Shown here: positions 29,838-41,000 of the stretch, in pieces
How positions within the stretch are numbered: position 1 is the first letter of the stretch
Layout: every line of letters starts with the position of its first letter
Assembly: GCA_943735955.1 (NCBI GenBank)
Contig: OX030956.1
Coordinates: 1,523,412-1,587,411 of the forward strand
Direction: 5' to 3'
DNA: 64,000 nucleotides
Source of the DNA: Piscicola geometra
Lineage: Eukaryota; Annelida; Clitellata; Hirudinida; Piscicolidae
Made by a program: the position numbers and the translations under genes
Notes under the pieces: model-generated
Databases searched by the model: none
Told to the model about the DNA's origin: nothing
The model's input: the letters and a program-made list of their open reading frames with translations, nothing else

Positions 29838-32800
29838 ATGTCGAAGCGCAAGGACAGCAACCAACCAACGATGTATAAGAACATAAACCTCGATGATCTG
29901 CTCTCGAAGCTGACCACTGATCAGCTGGAAGACCTCCACACCCACCTCATCGACCCAGATGTACTTTCCATTCATTCAAATGCAACTTAGAAGCATGAAT
30001 AATACAAATATAAGGCTCATTTTAAAGTTTTGCTTTATGATTTTCAAGTATCTTATAAGATTTCCTTTTAAATAACGTTCTATTATTCTGCCCAGGACTC
30101 CATGACAGCGCCCAGTGATCGTTGCAGATACAAGACCGACAAAAAGCCTTCAGGCGCCTACAATCGGAAGAAACTTTTGGATTTCTTGGAGAAGAAAGCA
30201 AAGGAAGAGAAGGACTGGGAAGAAGAAAAACCGTTCACTAAAGAAAAAAGAGGTGATTAATCGATCTGAATAATCCCTTATGAATTGATATTTCCTAACT
30301 ATTTTTATCTAGAAAATTATAATTTCAATTCACTCATCGATAAAACCATCAATATGTTTATTTGCGAGTTTATAAACTCATCCGTCAACCCACACTTTAC
30401 CGCAGGGAAGGTATACAGCGCTAACAAGGAAGACAAAGAAAAGGAGGATAAAGGCAAAGACTCAATCTCGACAGAGTGGGACAACATCTTGGCACAGGCC
30501 TCAGAAGCCGAACTTGTGGATCTAGCAGGTAGACTAATACACTATACCGTATAAAATATACCTTAATTAGTATTTACCCATTTATGGATTTCATTATCAA
30601 GTTTTTATTCCAAGTTATGCCATGTTACTGGGTTAAAGCATTTTTATGTTTTTATTTAATTATGATTTTCTTACATATTCGAATAAACGCATATATATTT
30701 TATCAATCCAAAAGACTTTAATTAAGCTTCTTTTTACTCTTTTATCCCTTATTCCCTGTGGATCTAAAAAAATGAATAATACTTTAAAATCGATCTTCCT
30801 ATCTTTGTCAAGCTATCCTGGGTTTTCACGGAATGCTCAACCAAGTGCAGTACCATCAAGCATTTGTAGAAGGAAAGTCGTCGGACAAGAACACTGGCTT
30901 TCAAAGTAAGATACACATTTTGCGATATAAATGTAACAATTCATATTCAATTTTTTTTCTAGGTTTTTTTATGTATGAACTTTTTAAAAACTTACTATTG
31001 GCATAGTAATTCGAACAGCACGCGTGCAATGGATAATCTAAAATGTTTTTGCCGTTATCAATGTAACTTTGCTTTTCCAGACCGCTTCCTTTATAAAGCA
31101 CAAAATCTGTTGTTTTTTCATTTGAATCCTTCCATTAATTACATCGACATTTATTTGATTTTCTCGTTTTCTTTTTTCGTTTTTTTCCCTGTTTTTTATT
31201 TCTTTTCCATTCTAATTTTTCTCTATTTTATCACTTTCGTCTTTTAAGGCGTGGCGCAATACACCAAGTTCAAGGCATACGATGCAGACAAACCCAACAA
31301 TGTCGACGTTGATGAGGTTGCTTGTAGTTCACTTTTAAACTTTAGAGTTTCATTAATTAGCAACCCCAATCGATTTTTAAAACATGTTCATTTTTTAAAA
31401 TTGAAACGCTCAAATTGTAGATTTTGATTTACTGATTTTAAATACGTTAACCAAATTTTAATTTGTTTGTTTAAAAAAAAGTTATACCTATTTTAAAATT
31501 TAAAAAGAACACATTTTTTGTACCGTTTTTACGTCATAATCTATAAGCAATTCACGGCCCCCTCACAAAACAGAAATATTGTTTTTTTGTCATAACTTTT
31601 GTTTTTTTTTCTTATATTGTTGAAAATCACTAGTTTTATTTAATTTGATACAAGGAATCAGAATTAAAAGTTAAAAGAATTATATCTTTCAAAATGACAA
31701 AGTTATTAACATTTTAAAAGCTTCACTTATGGAAGAAATCAACCTTTACAGTAGTTTATTCTTATTAATTATTATATACTTTTTTAAACTTGAAACGCTC
31801 AAATTGTAGATTTTGATTTACTGATTTTGAATACGTTAACCAAATTTTAATTTGTTTGTTTAAAAAAAAGTTATACGTATTTTAACTTAATAACTTAACA
31901 ATTTTGTGTTAAGTCGAAAGCATGTACACTTTAAAATCTATTTCGTATACTTAAAAAATGTTTTTTCAAAACTTTTTTTACAGAATTTTATTGAGTATAA
32001 CCTATACTTTTTCAATAACTTTCTTAAGTAAAAACTATCTTTTTTGATTCCCGAATTACTAAATTTAGAGCTTTGCCTCGAGTTTTCTGGCTTCTCACTT
32101 AATATTTATTCAACTTAAGAAAAATATAATGATAGATTATTTAAAGACGAATCTAATTATGTATAATTCAATATTATACGTAATTTTTTGGTTAGCGAAA
32201 TAAGAAATGAATAAGTACGTATAAAAAGTAGAAGTCCCTAAATTATAACTTTTTACTGTTACGCTAGATTCAAGGGATATTTTGATTAAAATCCTTTTAT
32301 TTGAAAGCTTACAAAATATATAATTTATTTATAAAATACTCATTTAAAAGATAATGAAATTGTCTTTCATGCACTTGCTTTTTTATTTCGATAGAATTAC
32401 GCATAACTTAAATTTTAAGACTTTTTATAATTTTACTGTAAAACGTCACTTTTGCTCATTAGCATAAGTCGATTGGGGTTGCTACATTAATATTTAGAGC
32501 TTCATTAATATTTTTTGAAAGTTTTCTTTATGGAATTCCGATTTGAAGTAGAGTATTTATTGCTCTTATTAAAATGATTCAAATAAACTCTTCTACTTTG
32601 TTTTACAATTTGAAAGCTGATAAAAGGAATCAAAGAGAATAAAAAAGATTTAGAGCAAGTAAATCTTAATAACATGAAGGTATGTGATTACATTTCTAAT
32701 ATTGCAACTTTCAAATAAAGTTTTAATGTTAATTTTAAAAGTAAAACTATTAAAAACAACCAATTTAATCCAGAAAATCGACATAAAAAAGTTGTGTGAG

Positions 32801-33843
32801 TTGGTTGAAAGTTTAGAAAAGAACACAGTTGTGACGAGCCTTCATCTCAGCAACACCAGAGCCACCGATAAAGTCGTCAAGGTAGTTGAAAACTGTTTTT
32901 GAAATTGTTTTAAACTTCATAAATGCTCAAATAATTTATAAAACACAATTTTTATACTTTGATTGTTTACAATTATATCGTTAATAAAATAGCTTACAAA
33001 TTAAAAATATTTAAGTTATCTTTTCCAGCAATTATCACCAAGTCAATCGATCACCCAAGCAACAAACCACCCCTCCAAAGGCTCTTGTGAAGATGATGAA
33101 CTCGAACAAGAGCATTCAGGACTTGAACATCGAGAGCAACTTCATCAGTGGGGCAGCCATTGTGAGCCTCTTGAGGGCAGTCAACCACAACCAGGTCGTC
33201 AAGGTGCTCAGACTTTCGAACCAGGTTCCTTCAAGTTGATAATGGAACAATTAATTAATTCCTTAGTGATCCTGAATAAATGCAAAAGCGCTTTATAATA
33301 TATTTGATTGATTGATTATATCTTTAAAGTGGATAGCGCTGAACAGACTAATAATGGTTAGATACAAAGATTGCCACACAAACAAATTATTGATAGAAGC
33401 GATACAAACTCCTCAGAAGCCACAAGCGATGGGCGTCCAGAACGAAATGGAAATTGCAAGTTTGGTGAAGAGCAACCAGAGTCTGCTCAAGCTTGGTGTC
33501 TACCTCGAGATACGGACCGCTCGTTTGCTGGTTCTAAGATACATCGAAAGAAACATCGATAATCGTAAGTGGTCGTTAAGAATGTTTTAAATTTTATTTT
33601 TTTTGAAAATCTACTTGGAAGGATCATACCAGCTTTTTTAAATGTTTTTTGAGTTTATATTTTGAAACTATGGTTTAACTTTTTAACTTTTTTAAAATTT
33701 AATTTTGCTTTGACATTTCAGTTAGGAAATCGCGTAGAGGAGAAGCTTTGGATTTACCGACTGATGTGGGAAACGACAAAGCTAAAGATAGGAAAGAAGA
33801 AGAAAATGAAGAATCTAGTGAAGAAAGTAGTGATGAAGATTAA
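29838..33843 (+). CDS. Tropomodulin (10 exons, 382 aa)
   Basis: Exons: 29838-29960, 30096-30252, 30406-30528, 30813-30905, 31249-31316, 32617-32679, 32774-32881, 33081-33224, 33417-33564, 33722-33843. Total 383 codons with TAA, all phases consistent. The start is the ATG in 'ccaaaATGtcg'. The N-terminal unstructured part has the tropomyosin/actin-capping blocks (LDDLLSKLTTDQLEDL, then an RKKLLDFLEKKAKEE basic stretch). The middle has LAILGFHGMLNQVQYHQA. The C-terminal leucine-rich cap shows LEQVNLNNMK, VVTSLHLSNTRATDK, IQDLNIESNFISG, VLRLSNQ and EMEIASLVKSNQSLLKLGV. It caps pointed ends of actin filaments together with tropomyosin. Vertebrate Tmods are about 359 aa. This one has an extra acidic tail (KEEENEESSEESSDED). 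Intron 5 holds a 1.1 kb inverted-repeat element. Confidence 0.94.
31358..32484. mobile_element. Non-autonomous DNA transposon, 1127 bp, with 16 bp TIRs
   Basis: The left end TAGCAACCCCAATCGA (31358-31373) and right end TCGATTGGGGTTGCTA (32469-32484) are perfect inverse complements. CATTAAT flanks both ends (31351-31357 and 32485-32491), a 7 bp target duplication. No long ORF lies inside. It sits in tropomodulin intron 5. A 7-8 bp duplication fits P- or hAT-like elements, but the TIR does not let me assign the superfamily. Confidence 0.75.
31401..31885. repeat. Pair of ~95 bp direct repeats inside the TIR element
   Basis: 'ttgaaacgctcaaattgtag' and about 75 further bases occur at 31401-31496 and again at 31790-31885 with few changes. 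Confidence 0.85.
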
Positions 33844-34093
33844 AATAAAAATAAAATAAAAATGATTCTTATATAAATATATTAAAAATTAATAAAATAA
33901 AAATTCAAAAGCTTAACTGTTTAAAATGTAATTGTCAGTGATCATAATATTAATAATGAAGGATTTGTGTTTGGATGAGGTGGCTTAATAAAGGTTTTTT
34001 TTGTAACTGTTTAAAATGTAATTGTCAGTGATCATAATATTAATAATGAAGGATTGTGTTTGGATGAGGTGGCTTAATAAAGGTTTTTTTTGT
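33844..34093 (+). terminator. Tropomodulin 3' UTR with tandemly duplicated poly(A) site
   Basis: A 90 bp unit occurs twice in tandem (33914-34003 and 34004-34093). Each copy has 'ggcttaataaaggttttttttgta', an AATAAA followed by a U-rich stretch. AATAAA-like sequence also lies just after the stop. The transcript may end at either copy. Confidence 0.6.
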
Positions 34094-34934
34094 AAGCAAC
34101 GTTATACCGAAAATTTTCTCCATCTTACAATAAAATGTTTTCCGATATTGAAGTTGTATACTTGATCATTTTGAAACTATAAATCGTTCTTGACATTTTG
34201 AAACAGTTTTTTGAGTGGAATTTTTAAATTAGAATTAGAAACCGCTCATATTACTTTTTCCCGGTTTATTAAAAAACTCTTGCTTTTATTTTTAGAAGGT
34301 TATGATTAAAAAAAGTTATAAACAAAAAAGAAATAACGCAAAGACTGATTAAAACAAACCTAATTCATAAATAAAGAAAAAGAGAATTGCAATAATCAAT
34401 TCTGGAAAGAACTAGAGAAGACACAAGAAGCTGCAAAGTCGGATCGTCAAGAAAAGGAAAAAGCTGTTTAATACGACGAATGTGGAAAAAACAACATTTA
34501 GAAATCTATAGAATTTGAGGAGCTGAAGACAGGTTGGAATCGAAGAAAAAACCAAGGCTACGTATTGAAGATGAAAGGTTTAGAGATAATGATGACGGGG
34601 GAGGCAAAACTAAAGAAGGAAGGGATAGTAAAGATTTTGATCTTCTATTGAAATAGATAAGTTCAAATGTATCAAGATTTAGCTGGAGAAACATAGATGA
34701 AGCCCAAGAAATGATAGATTGAAGACTTAAAAATATATTAGAAAGATTTATTTCATGAAAAGTAATATATAGATCAAGCGGCTAATAAGATTTTGTAAGT
34801 TTTCATTTGTTTTTAAATCTATAACGTTTTTTCAACACATAAAAAAATTAATTTAATTTAATTCATCCAATAAAAGTCCTTATAGGAGCCAAAGAAGTGC
34901 TTCAACATCTTGTGCGCGCTTCTCGTATTTTCCA
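34094..34934. other. Spacer, nothing recognised
   Basis: AT-rich. The A-rich segment 34380-34740 has short open frames rich in Lys and Glu with no family match that I can see. From about 34860 it is probably the 3' UTR of the EF-hand gene on -. Confidence 0.4.
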
Positions 34935-36359
34935 TCACCGGTATATTTCCTTCACGAACTCCTCGTAATTGAGGCTTTGTGACTTGTCCTTGTCTGCCAA
35001 GAGCATGAGCCTCTCTAAATCCTGTTCCGAGATGTTGTTGCCCAGTTCTGACAACGCCTGCAGGTGATCATCGTGGTGGGGTGCTTTAGTCACTAAATTG
35101 GGGAAAGAGTTACAGATGTATCAGATCATACGGGAAGTCACTGAAGTTCACTAGGAAATTAGTTATAGAGAACAGATCAAGTGGAGAAATCTCAACGAAA
35201 AGGTCAGAAGGATGAATGTAAAGACACCAGAAGCCCTCAAACTTCATTAAACTTATGCTGTGTTGTATTGTCTATTTTAACCCTAGAAGTTATGCAACTA
35301 TTAATGTGCTTAGTTAAAACAATTTTTCTTTTCAATAGAGTTGGTTAAGATCTTATGGGTTGGAAGAGCTAATTACACTTTAAAGTACAGCCATTATTCA
35401 GATCATAAAAAATGTTTATAACAGAAAGCTATTATTACAAATAAAACATTTTGTTTCATCCCAGCGTTTATCGCAAACCTAATATTACTTTTTTTCTGAT
35501 CTCTTCTCATTGCAGATTTAATTTCAAATAATGCCTCACTTTTTTGAGTTCGTTCCGGTCGATAGTGCCATTGCCATCTGCATCGAATTTCCGGAAGACT
35601 TCCAGCAAAATGGCAGCCCTGCATGCAGATGTTGGTTTTAGAACCTCTTTTGGGCGTTTTATTCAAAATTCACTTCAAATAGGAAACAGATTTTTAGGTG
35701 TGTACTTCTTACGTTATATTATCTAGCTTTAAATCGAATAATTTTCTTGAAATTATCACTAAAAAATATTTGAAGTAAATTGCAAAAACGATTCAAATCG
35801 ATATTGGCAAAATAATAATAATCGAGTTTAAACTCACGCGTGGACTTTGCCTCCCTGTGAACCCATCGACTGCATGAACTCCTCGAGGGAAACCTTCTCG
35901 TCGTTCGAACGGTCTACCGACGTGAAGAGCTTCTGAGCGAGAAATGATCATAAATTAATAAAATTAATTAATTAATTAAATTAATCAATACATCTTTAGT
36001 GTTGGTTTCTATTTAGATCCAGGATAATTTAATCGTTATTGCCAAATAAAATTTCCATTTGAAAAGCATTTCAGCATCTATTAATGCTACTGAAGTAGAT
36101 TTTCTGGAACATCAATTCACACGGAAAAAACACTTGAAGAATTTAAACAATATACAACAAAAATATTGTGGTGATGTAATGATGCTCAGATGTTAGCAAC
36201 ACAACAAATACAACCAAAAACACTCGAAACCTTGAGGGTAGCTTCATCACCGTGGTATCCTTGCTTTTTCAACATGTCAAGGAGCTCTTTCACCGTCAAA
36301 TAACCACTGTTGTCAGTGTCCGCCATCAGGAAAAACTGTCTGTACTTTTCTTCAGCCAT
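34935..36359 (-). CDS. Four-EF-hand calcium-binding protein, calmodulin/troponin C-like (4 exons, 141 aa)
   Basis: Exons in transcript order: 36359-36231, 35932-35838, 35618-35540, 35057-34935, giving 142 codons with TGA. The start MAEEKYRQFFLMAD leads into EF-hand 1 (DTDNSGYLTVKE). EF2 is DRSNDEKVSLEE, with Glu in place of the central Gly, so it is probably weak. EF3 DADGNGTIDRNE is canonical. EF4 is DKDKSQSLNYEE, with Gln in place of Gly. The size and spacing fit the calmodulin/troponin C superfamily, but the sequence is too divergent to call either. An upstream acceptor (exon edge 36389) suggests a 5' UTR intron. It is paralogous to 38083-45854, with exons 2-4 of identical length (95, 79 and 123 bp). 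Confidence 0.92.
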
Positions 36360-36389
36360 TGAATTTGGGCTTGAAGCGTTTGTGGACGT

Positions 36390-38082
36390 CTAAATGTATT
36401 GGAGATAAGAATTTTGATATTTAAGAAAATTCAGTGTTGTGGTTTGCAGTGCTAGAAAGAAGTTTAAGGTTTTTTTGTGGTTGGAACAACTCGAAACCAT
36501 GAGTTTATAAGCGGTTGTGAATGCTTGGCGAAGGGGTACTTATGGGAGAATGTGGAGAAATTAAAAAGATAAATCACATTGATCGACTGGTCTTTGCAAA
36601 TTATACATTCAAATTAGGTTTGATTTACAGGTGGGAAGGAATTTGAACGAAGCTATTTTGATAGATGCTCACCAAGGTTCAGATTTATTTGTTTGCTTCG
36701 CTTTAAAGGCAACTAATGAGCTCTATTAAAATTTAATTATTTAATTGATTAAATTGTAATAAATACTCTTTTAGTTAATTAAATAATATTATATTTTAAT
36801 AATAAAAAAAGCTTGCATTTTAGTAACAAAGCACAAAGTTAATTCTAAGAGAAAACTTTATTGTCTAGGTTTGGAGAATAAACCGTCACAAACAATCGAT
36901 CACGAGAGAATACATGCACAAATACTTGCATGCAGAAACAATAAAACATAAAAAAATCTAGAAAAAACCCACACATGCAATTACACAGACAACAAAGCAC
37001 ACTCATTATCAAATGGAAAGCGCACATGTGTTCACAAATAAAAACTGTTTTTTAATTTTTTTAAAAGTCTTCATAGTTCTTTGTGTACTTATTAACATCC
37101 TAATTAACATAATTGTGAAAAAATTATGTTGTCCAAATATTTAGGTTTTACAGTTTATAAATGTTTTTTAAATCTTGGCGTACCCGAGTTTTTTTATAGT
37201 TTTTTATGACCTTCAAGTTGTACTAAAGGTCTAAAGGTTTTCAATTTAAATGTCTAGGAATTGAGGAGATAAGGCCAAAAAAATAATTTTTGCTTTGGGT
37301 GCTTTATATATTAATATAAAAAAATAAGAAAAAACGAAGAGCCTATTCATGGAAAAGAAGAACGCATGGATGGAGATGGTGATGTGTGTTGGTATAGGAG
37401 CATCGTGGCATCATTATGATTCACCATTATGTAAAATTCTAAAGTTTCACCAGTTTATTAAAAGAACTTTCACATTTTCAAGACGTTACGTTTTAAAATA
37501 TCAATTAGAGTTCCCACGAAAGTACACATTCTTCTGGACTCACTGCAACGATTGCATTAAAAGACACAGAGGAATTTTCATAATGGAGGATCAAACGGCA
37601 CTGATTTAGATGGCTCATATAACAGACACTAACCGATTCAGAAAACTTCATCAAACACATTGTATACAAACGACAGAATCATATTGTCTTTGAAATGGCA
37701 TCAAAAATTGAACAAAATGAACTTTAATATTTTTTACGATGGCAACTGACTCGATGACTGGACAGGCAATAGAATACGGAATAACTGCATTAAATGTGGG
37801 AAATCTTGCCTTAAAAACTTAATCATCCGATGTTAAAAAACTAAACAATGTTTCTGATTAATCAATTTCAAGACATTCTCAATTTCAAAGTAACTTGAGT
37901 CCCAAGAGCCTCGTTAAACACTCAACATCATAAACCCGATATAACGATCAATTCTCCGTCAATAACTAAATCAATTTCCTTGGAAAACAAAAAACCTGCA
38001 ACACTTTAAAAAGTCACCCAAAGTCTCTACAGCAATAGGTTTGAAGTCTCTGCCCTTCCCTCTTCCTCTACAGCTTTTTCTT
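36390..38082. other. Spacer between the EF-hand genes
   Basis: AT-rich. It should contain the promoter of the gene ending at 36359 and the 3' UTR of the next. No separate gene is supported. Confidence 0.4.
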
Positions 38083-41000
38083 TCAGCCAAACACCTCCTT
38101 GACGAACTCTTCATAGTTAAGGGTCTGAGAGCCGTCCTTGTCGGCCATCTGCATGATCCTCTCCACCTCGTGCTCAGACAACTGCCGGCCAACCTCCTTG
38201 AAGACCTGACGGGTGGAGGAGAAATTGCTTGCTTGGTGAAGAACAACCAATAGGAAAAATAAAAAGTTAATAATTTTAATGATTTATTTTAAAATGATGA
38301 AAACGACGAATAATGGTTCTTATTTCGATGTGACCCAATAGAAAACTCACTTGGCTGAGTTCGGACTTGTCAATCGTTCCACTGCCATCTTTGTCGAAGG
38401 AACGAAACACCCTTCGGATCGCTGCTCCTCTGTGGTAGTGGTGAAAGTGGTTGTGGTGGTTGAGGTGGTTGAGGTGGTTGAGGTGGTGAAGGTGGTTGAG
38501 GTGGTTGAGGTAGTGGTGGTTGTGGTGGTTGTGGTGGTTGTGGTGGTTGAGGTGGTTGAGGTAGTTGTGGTGGTTGAGGTGGTTGAGGTGGTTGTGTTGG
38601 TTGAGGTGGTTGAGGTGGTTGTGGTGGTTGAGGTGGTGGTGAAGGTGGTGGTTGAGGTGGTTGAGGGGGTTGAGGTGGTTGAGGTGGTTGAGGTGGTTGA
38701 GGTGGTGAAGGTGGTTGAGGTGGTTGAGGTGGTAGTTGAGGTGGTTGAGGGGGTTGAGGTGGTTGAGGTGGTTGAGGTGGTTGTGGTGGTTGAGATGGTT
38801 GAGGTGGTTGAGGTGGTGGTTGTGGTGGTTGTGGTGGTTGAGGTGGTTGAGGTGGTTGAGGTGGTTGAGGTGGTGGTGGTAGTTGAGGTGGTTGAGGTGG
38901 TTGTGGTGGTTGAGGTGGTGGTGAAGGTGGTGGTTGAGGTGGTTGAGGGGGTTGAGGTGGTTGAGGTGGTTGTGGTGGTTGAGGTGGTGGTGGTGGTTGT
39001 GGTGGTAGCTGCTTGTCTGTGGCAAATGTGATTGTGGTTATGGTGGTGGTTGTAGTAGTTGAGGTGGTTGAGGTGGTTGAGGGGGTTGAGGTGGTTGAGG
39101 TGGTTGTGGTGGTTGAGGTGGTTGAGGTGGTGAAGGTGGTTGAGGTGGTTGAGGTGGTGGTTGAGGTGGTTGAGGGGGTTGAGGTGGTTGAGGTGGTTGT
39201 GGTGGTTGAGGTGGTTGTGGTGGTTGAGGTGGTTGTGGTGGTTGAGGTAGTGGTGGTTGTGGTGGTTGTGGTGGTTGTAGTGGTTGAAGTGGTTGAGGTG
39301 GTTGAGGTGGTTGAGGTGGTGGTGGTAGTTGAGGTGGTTGAGGTGGTTGTGGTGGTTGAGGTGGTTGAGGTGGTTGTGGTGGTTGAGGTGGTTGAGGTGG
39401 TTGTGGTGGTTGAGGTGGTGGTGAAGGTGGTGGTTGAGGTGGTTGAGGGGGTTGAGGTGGTTGAGGTGGTTGAGGTGGTGAAGGTGGTTGAGGTGGTTGA
39501 GGTGGTGGTTGAGGTGGTTGAGGGGGTTGAGGTGGTTGAGGTGGTTGAGGTGGTTGAGGTGGTTGTGGTGGTTGAGGTAGTGGTGGTTGTGGTGGTTGTG
39601 GTGGTTGAGGTGGTTGAGGTGGTTGAGGTGGTTGAGGTGGTTGAGGTGGTGGTGATAGTTGAGGTGGTTGAGGTGGTTGAGGTGGTTGTGGTGGTTGAGG
39701 TGGTTGAGGTGGTTGTGGTGGTTGAGGTGGTTGTGGTGGTTGAGGTGGTGGTAAAGGTGGTGGTTGAGGTGGTTGAGGGGGTTGAGGTGGTTGAGGTGGT
39801 TGTGGTGGTTGAGGTGGTGGTGATAGTTGAGGTGGTTGAGGTGGTTGTGGTGGTTGAGGTGGTTGAGGTGGTTGTGGTGGTTGAGGTGGTTGTGGTGGTT
39901 GAGGTGGTGGTGAAGGTGGTGGTTGAGGTGGTTGAGGGGGTTGAGGTGGTTGAGGTGGTTGTGGTGGTTGAGGTGGTGGTGGTGGTTGTGGTGGTAGCTG
40001 CTTGTCTGTGGTAAATGTGATGGTGGTTATGGTGGTGGTTGTAGTAGTTGAGGTGGTTGAGGTGGTTGAGGGGGTTGAGATGGTTGAGGTGGTTGTGGTG
40101 GTTGAGGTGGTTGAGGTGGTGAAGGTGGTTGAGGTGGTTGAGGTGGTGGTTGAGGTGGTTGAGGGGGTTGAGGTGGTTGAGGTGGTTGAGGTGGTTGAGG
40201 TGGTTGTGGTGGTTGAAGTGGTTGAGGTGGTTGAGGTGGTTGAGGTGGTTGAGGTGGTGGTGATAGTTGAGGTGGTTGAGGTGGTTGAGGGGGTTGAGAT
40301 GGTTGAGGTGGTTGTGGTGGTTGAGGTGGTTGAAGTGGTGAAGGTGGTTGAGGTGGTTGAGGTGGTGGTTGAGGTGGTTGAGGGGGTTGAGGTGGTTGAG
40401 GTGGTTGAGGTGGTTGTGGTGGTTGAGGTAGTGGTGGTTGTGGTGGTTGTGGTGGTTGAGGTGGTTGAGGTGGTTGAGGTGGTTGAGGTGGTGGTGGTAG
40501 TTGAGGTGGTTGAGGTGGTTGTGGTGGTTGAGGTGGTTGAGGTGGTGAAGGTGGTTGAGGTGGTTGAGGTGGTTGTGGTGGTTGAGGTGGTGGTGAAGGT
40601 GGTGGTGAAGATGGTGGTTGAGGTGGTTGAGGGGGTTGAGGTGGTTGAGGTGGTTGTGGTGGTTGAGGTGGTTGAGGTGGTGAAGGTGGTTGAGGTGGTT
40701 GAGGTGGTTGAGGTGGTGGTTGAGGTGGTTGAGGGGGTTGAGGTGGTTGAGGTGGTTGAGGTGGTGGTGGTGGTTGAGGTGGTTGAGGTGGTTGTGGTGG
40801 TTGAGGTGGTGGTGAAGGTGGTGGTTGAGGTGGTTGAGGGGGTTGAGGTGGTTGAGGTGGTTGTGGTGGTTGAGGTGGTGGTGGTGGTTGTGGTGGTAGC
40901 TGCTTGTCTGTGGCAAATGTGATTGTGGTTATGGTGGTGGTTGTAGTAGTTGAGGTGGTTGAGGTGGTTGAGGGGGTTGAGGTGGTTGAGGTGGTTGTGG

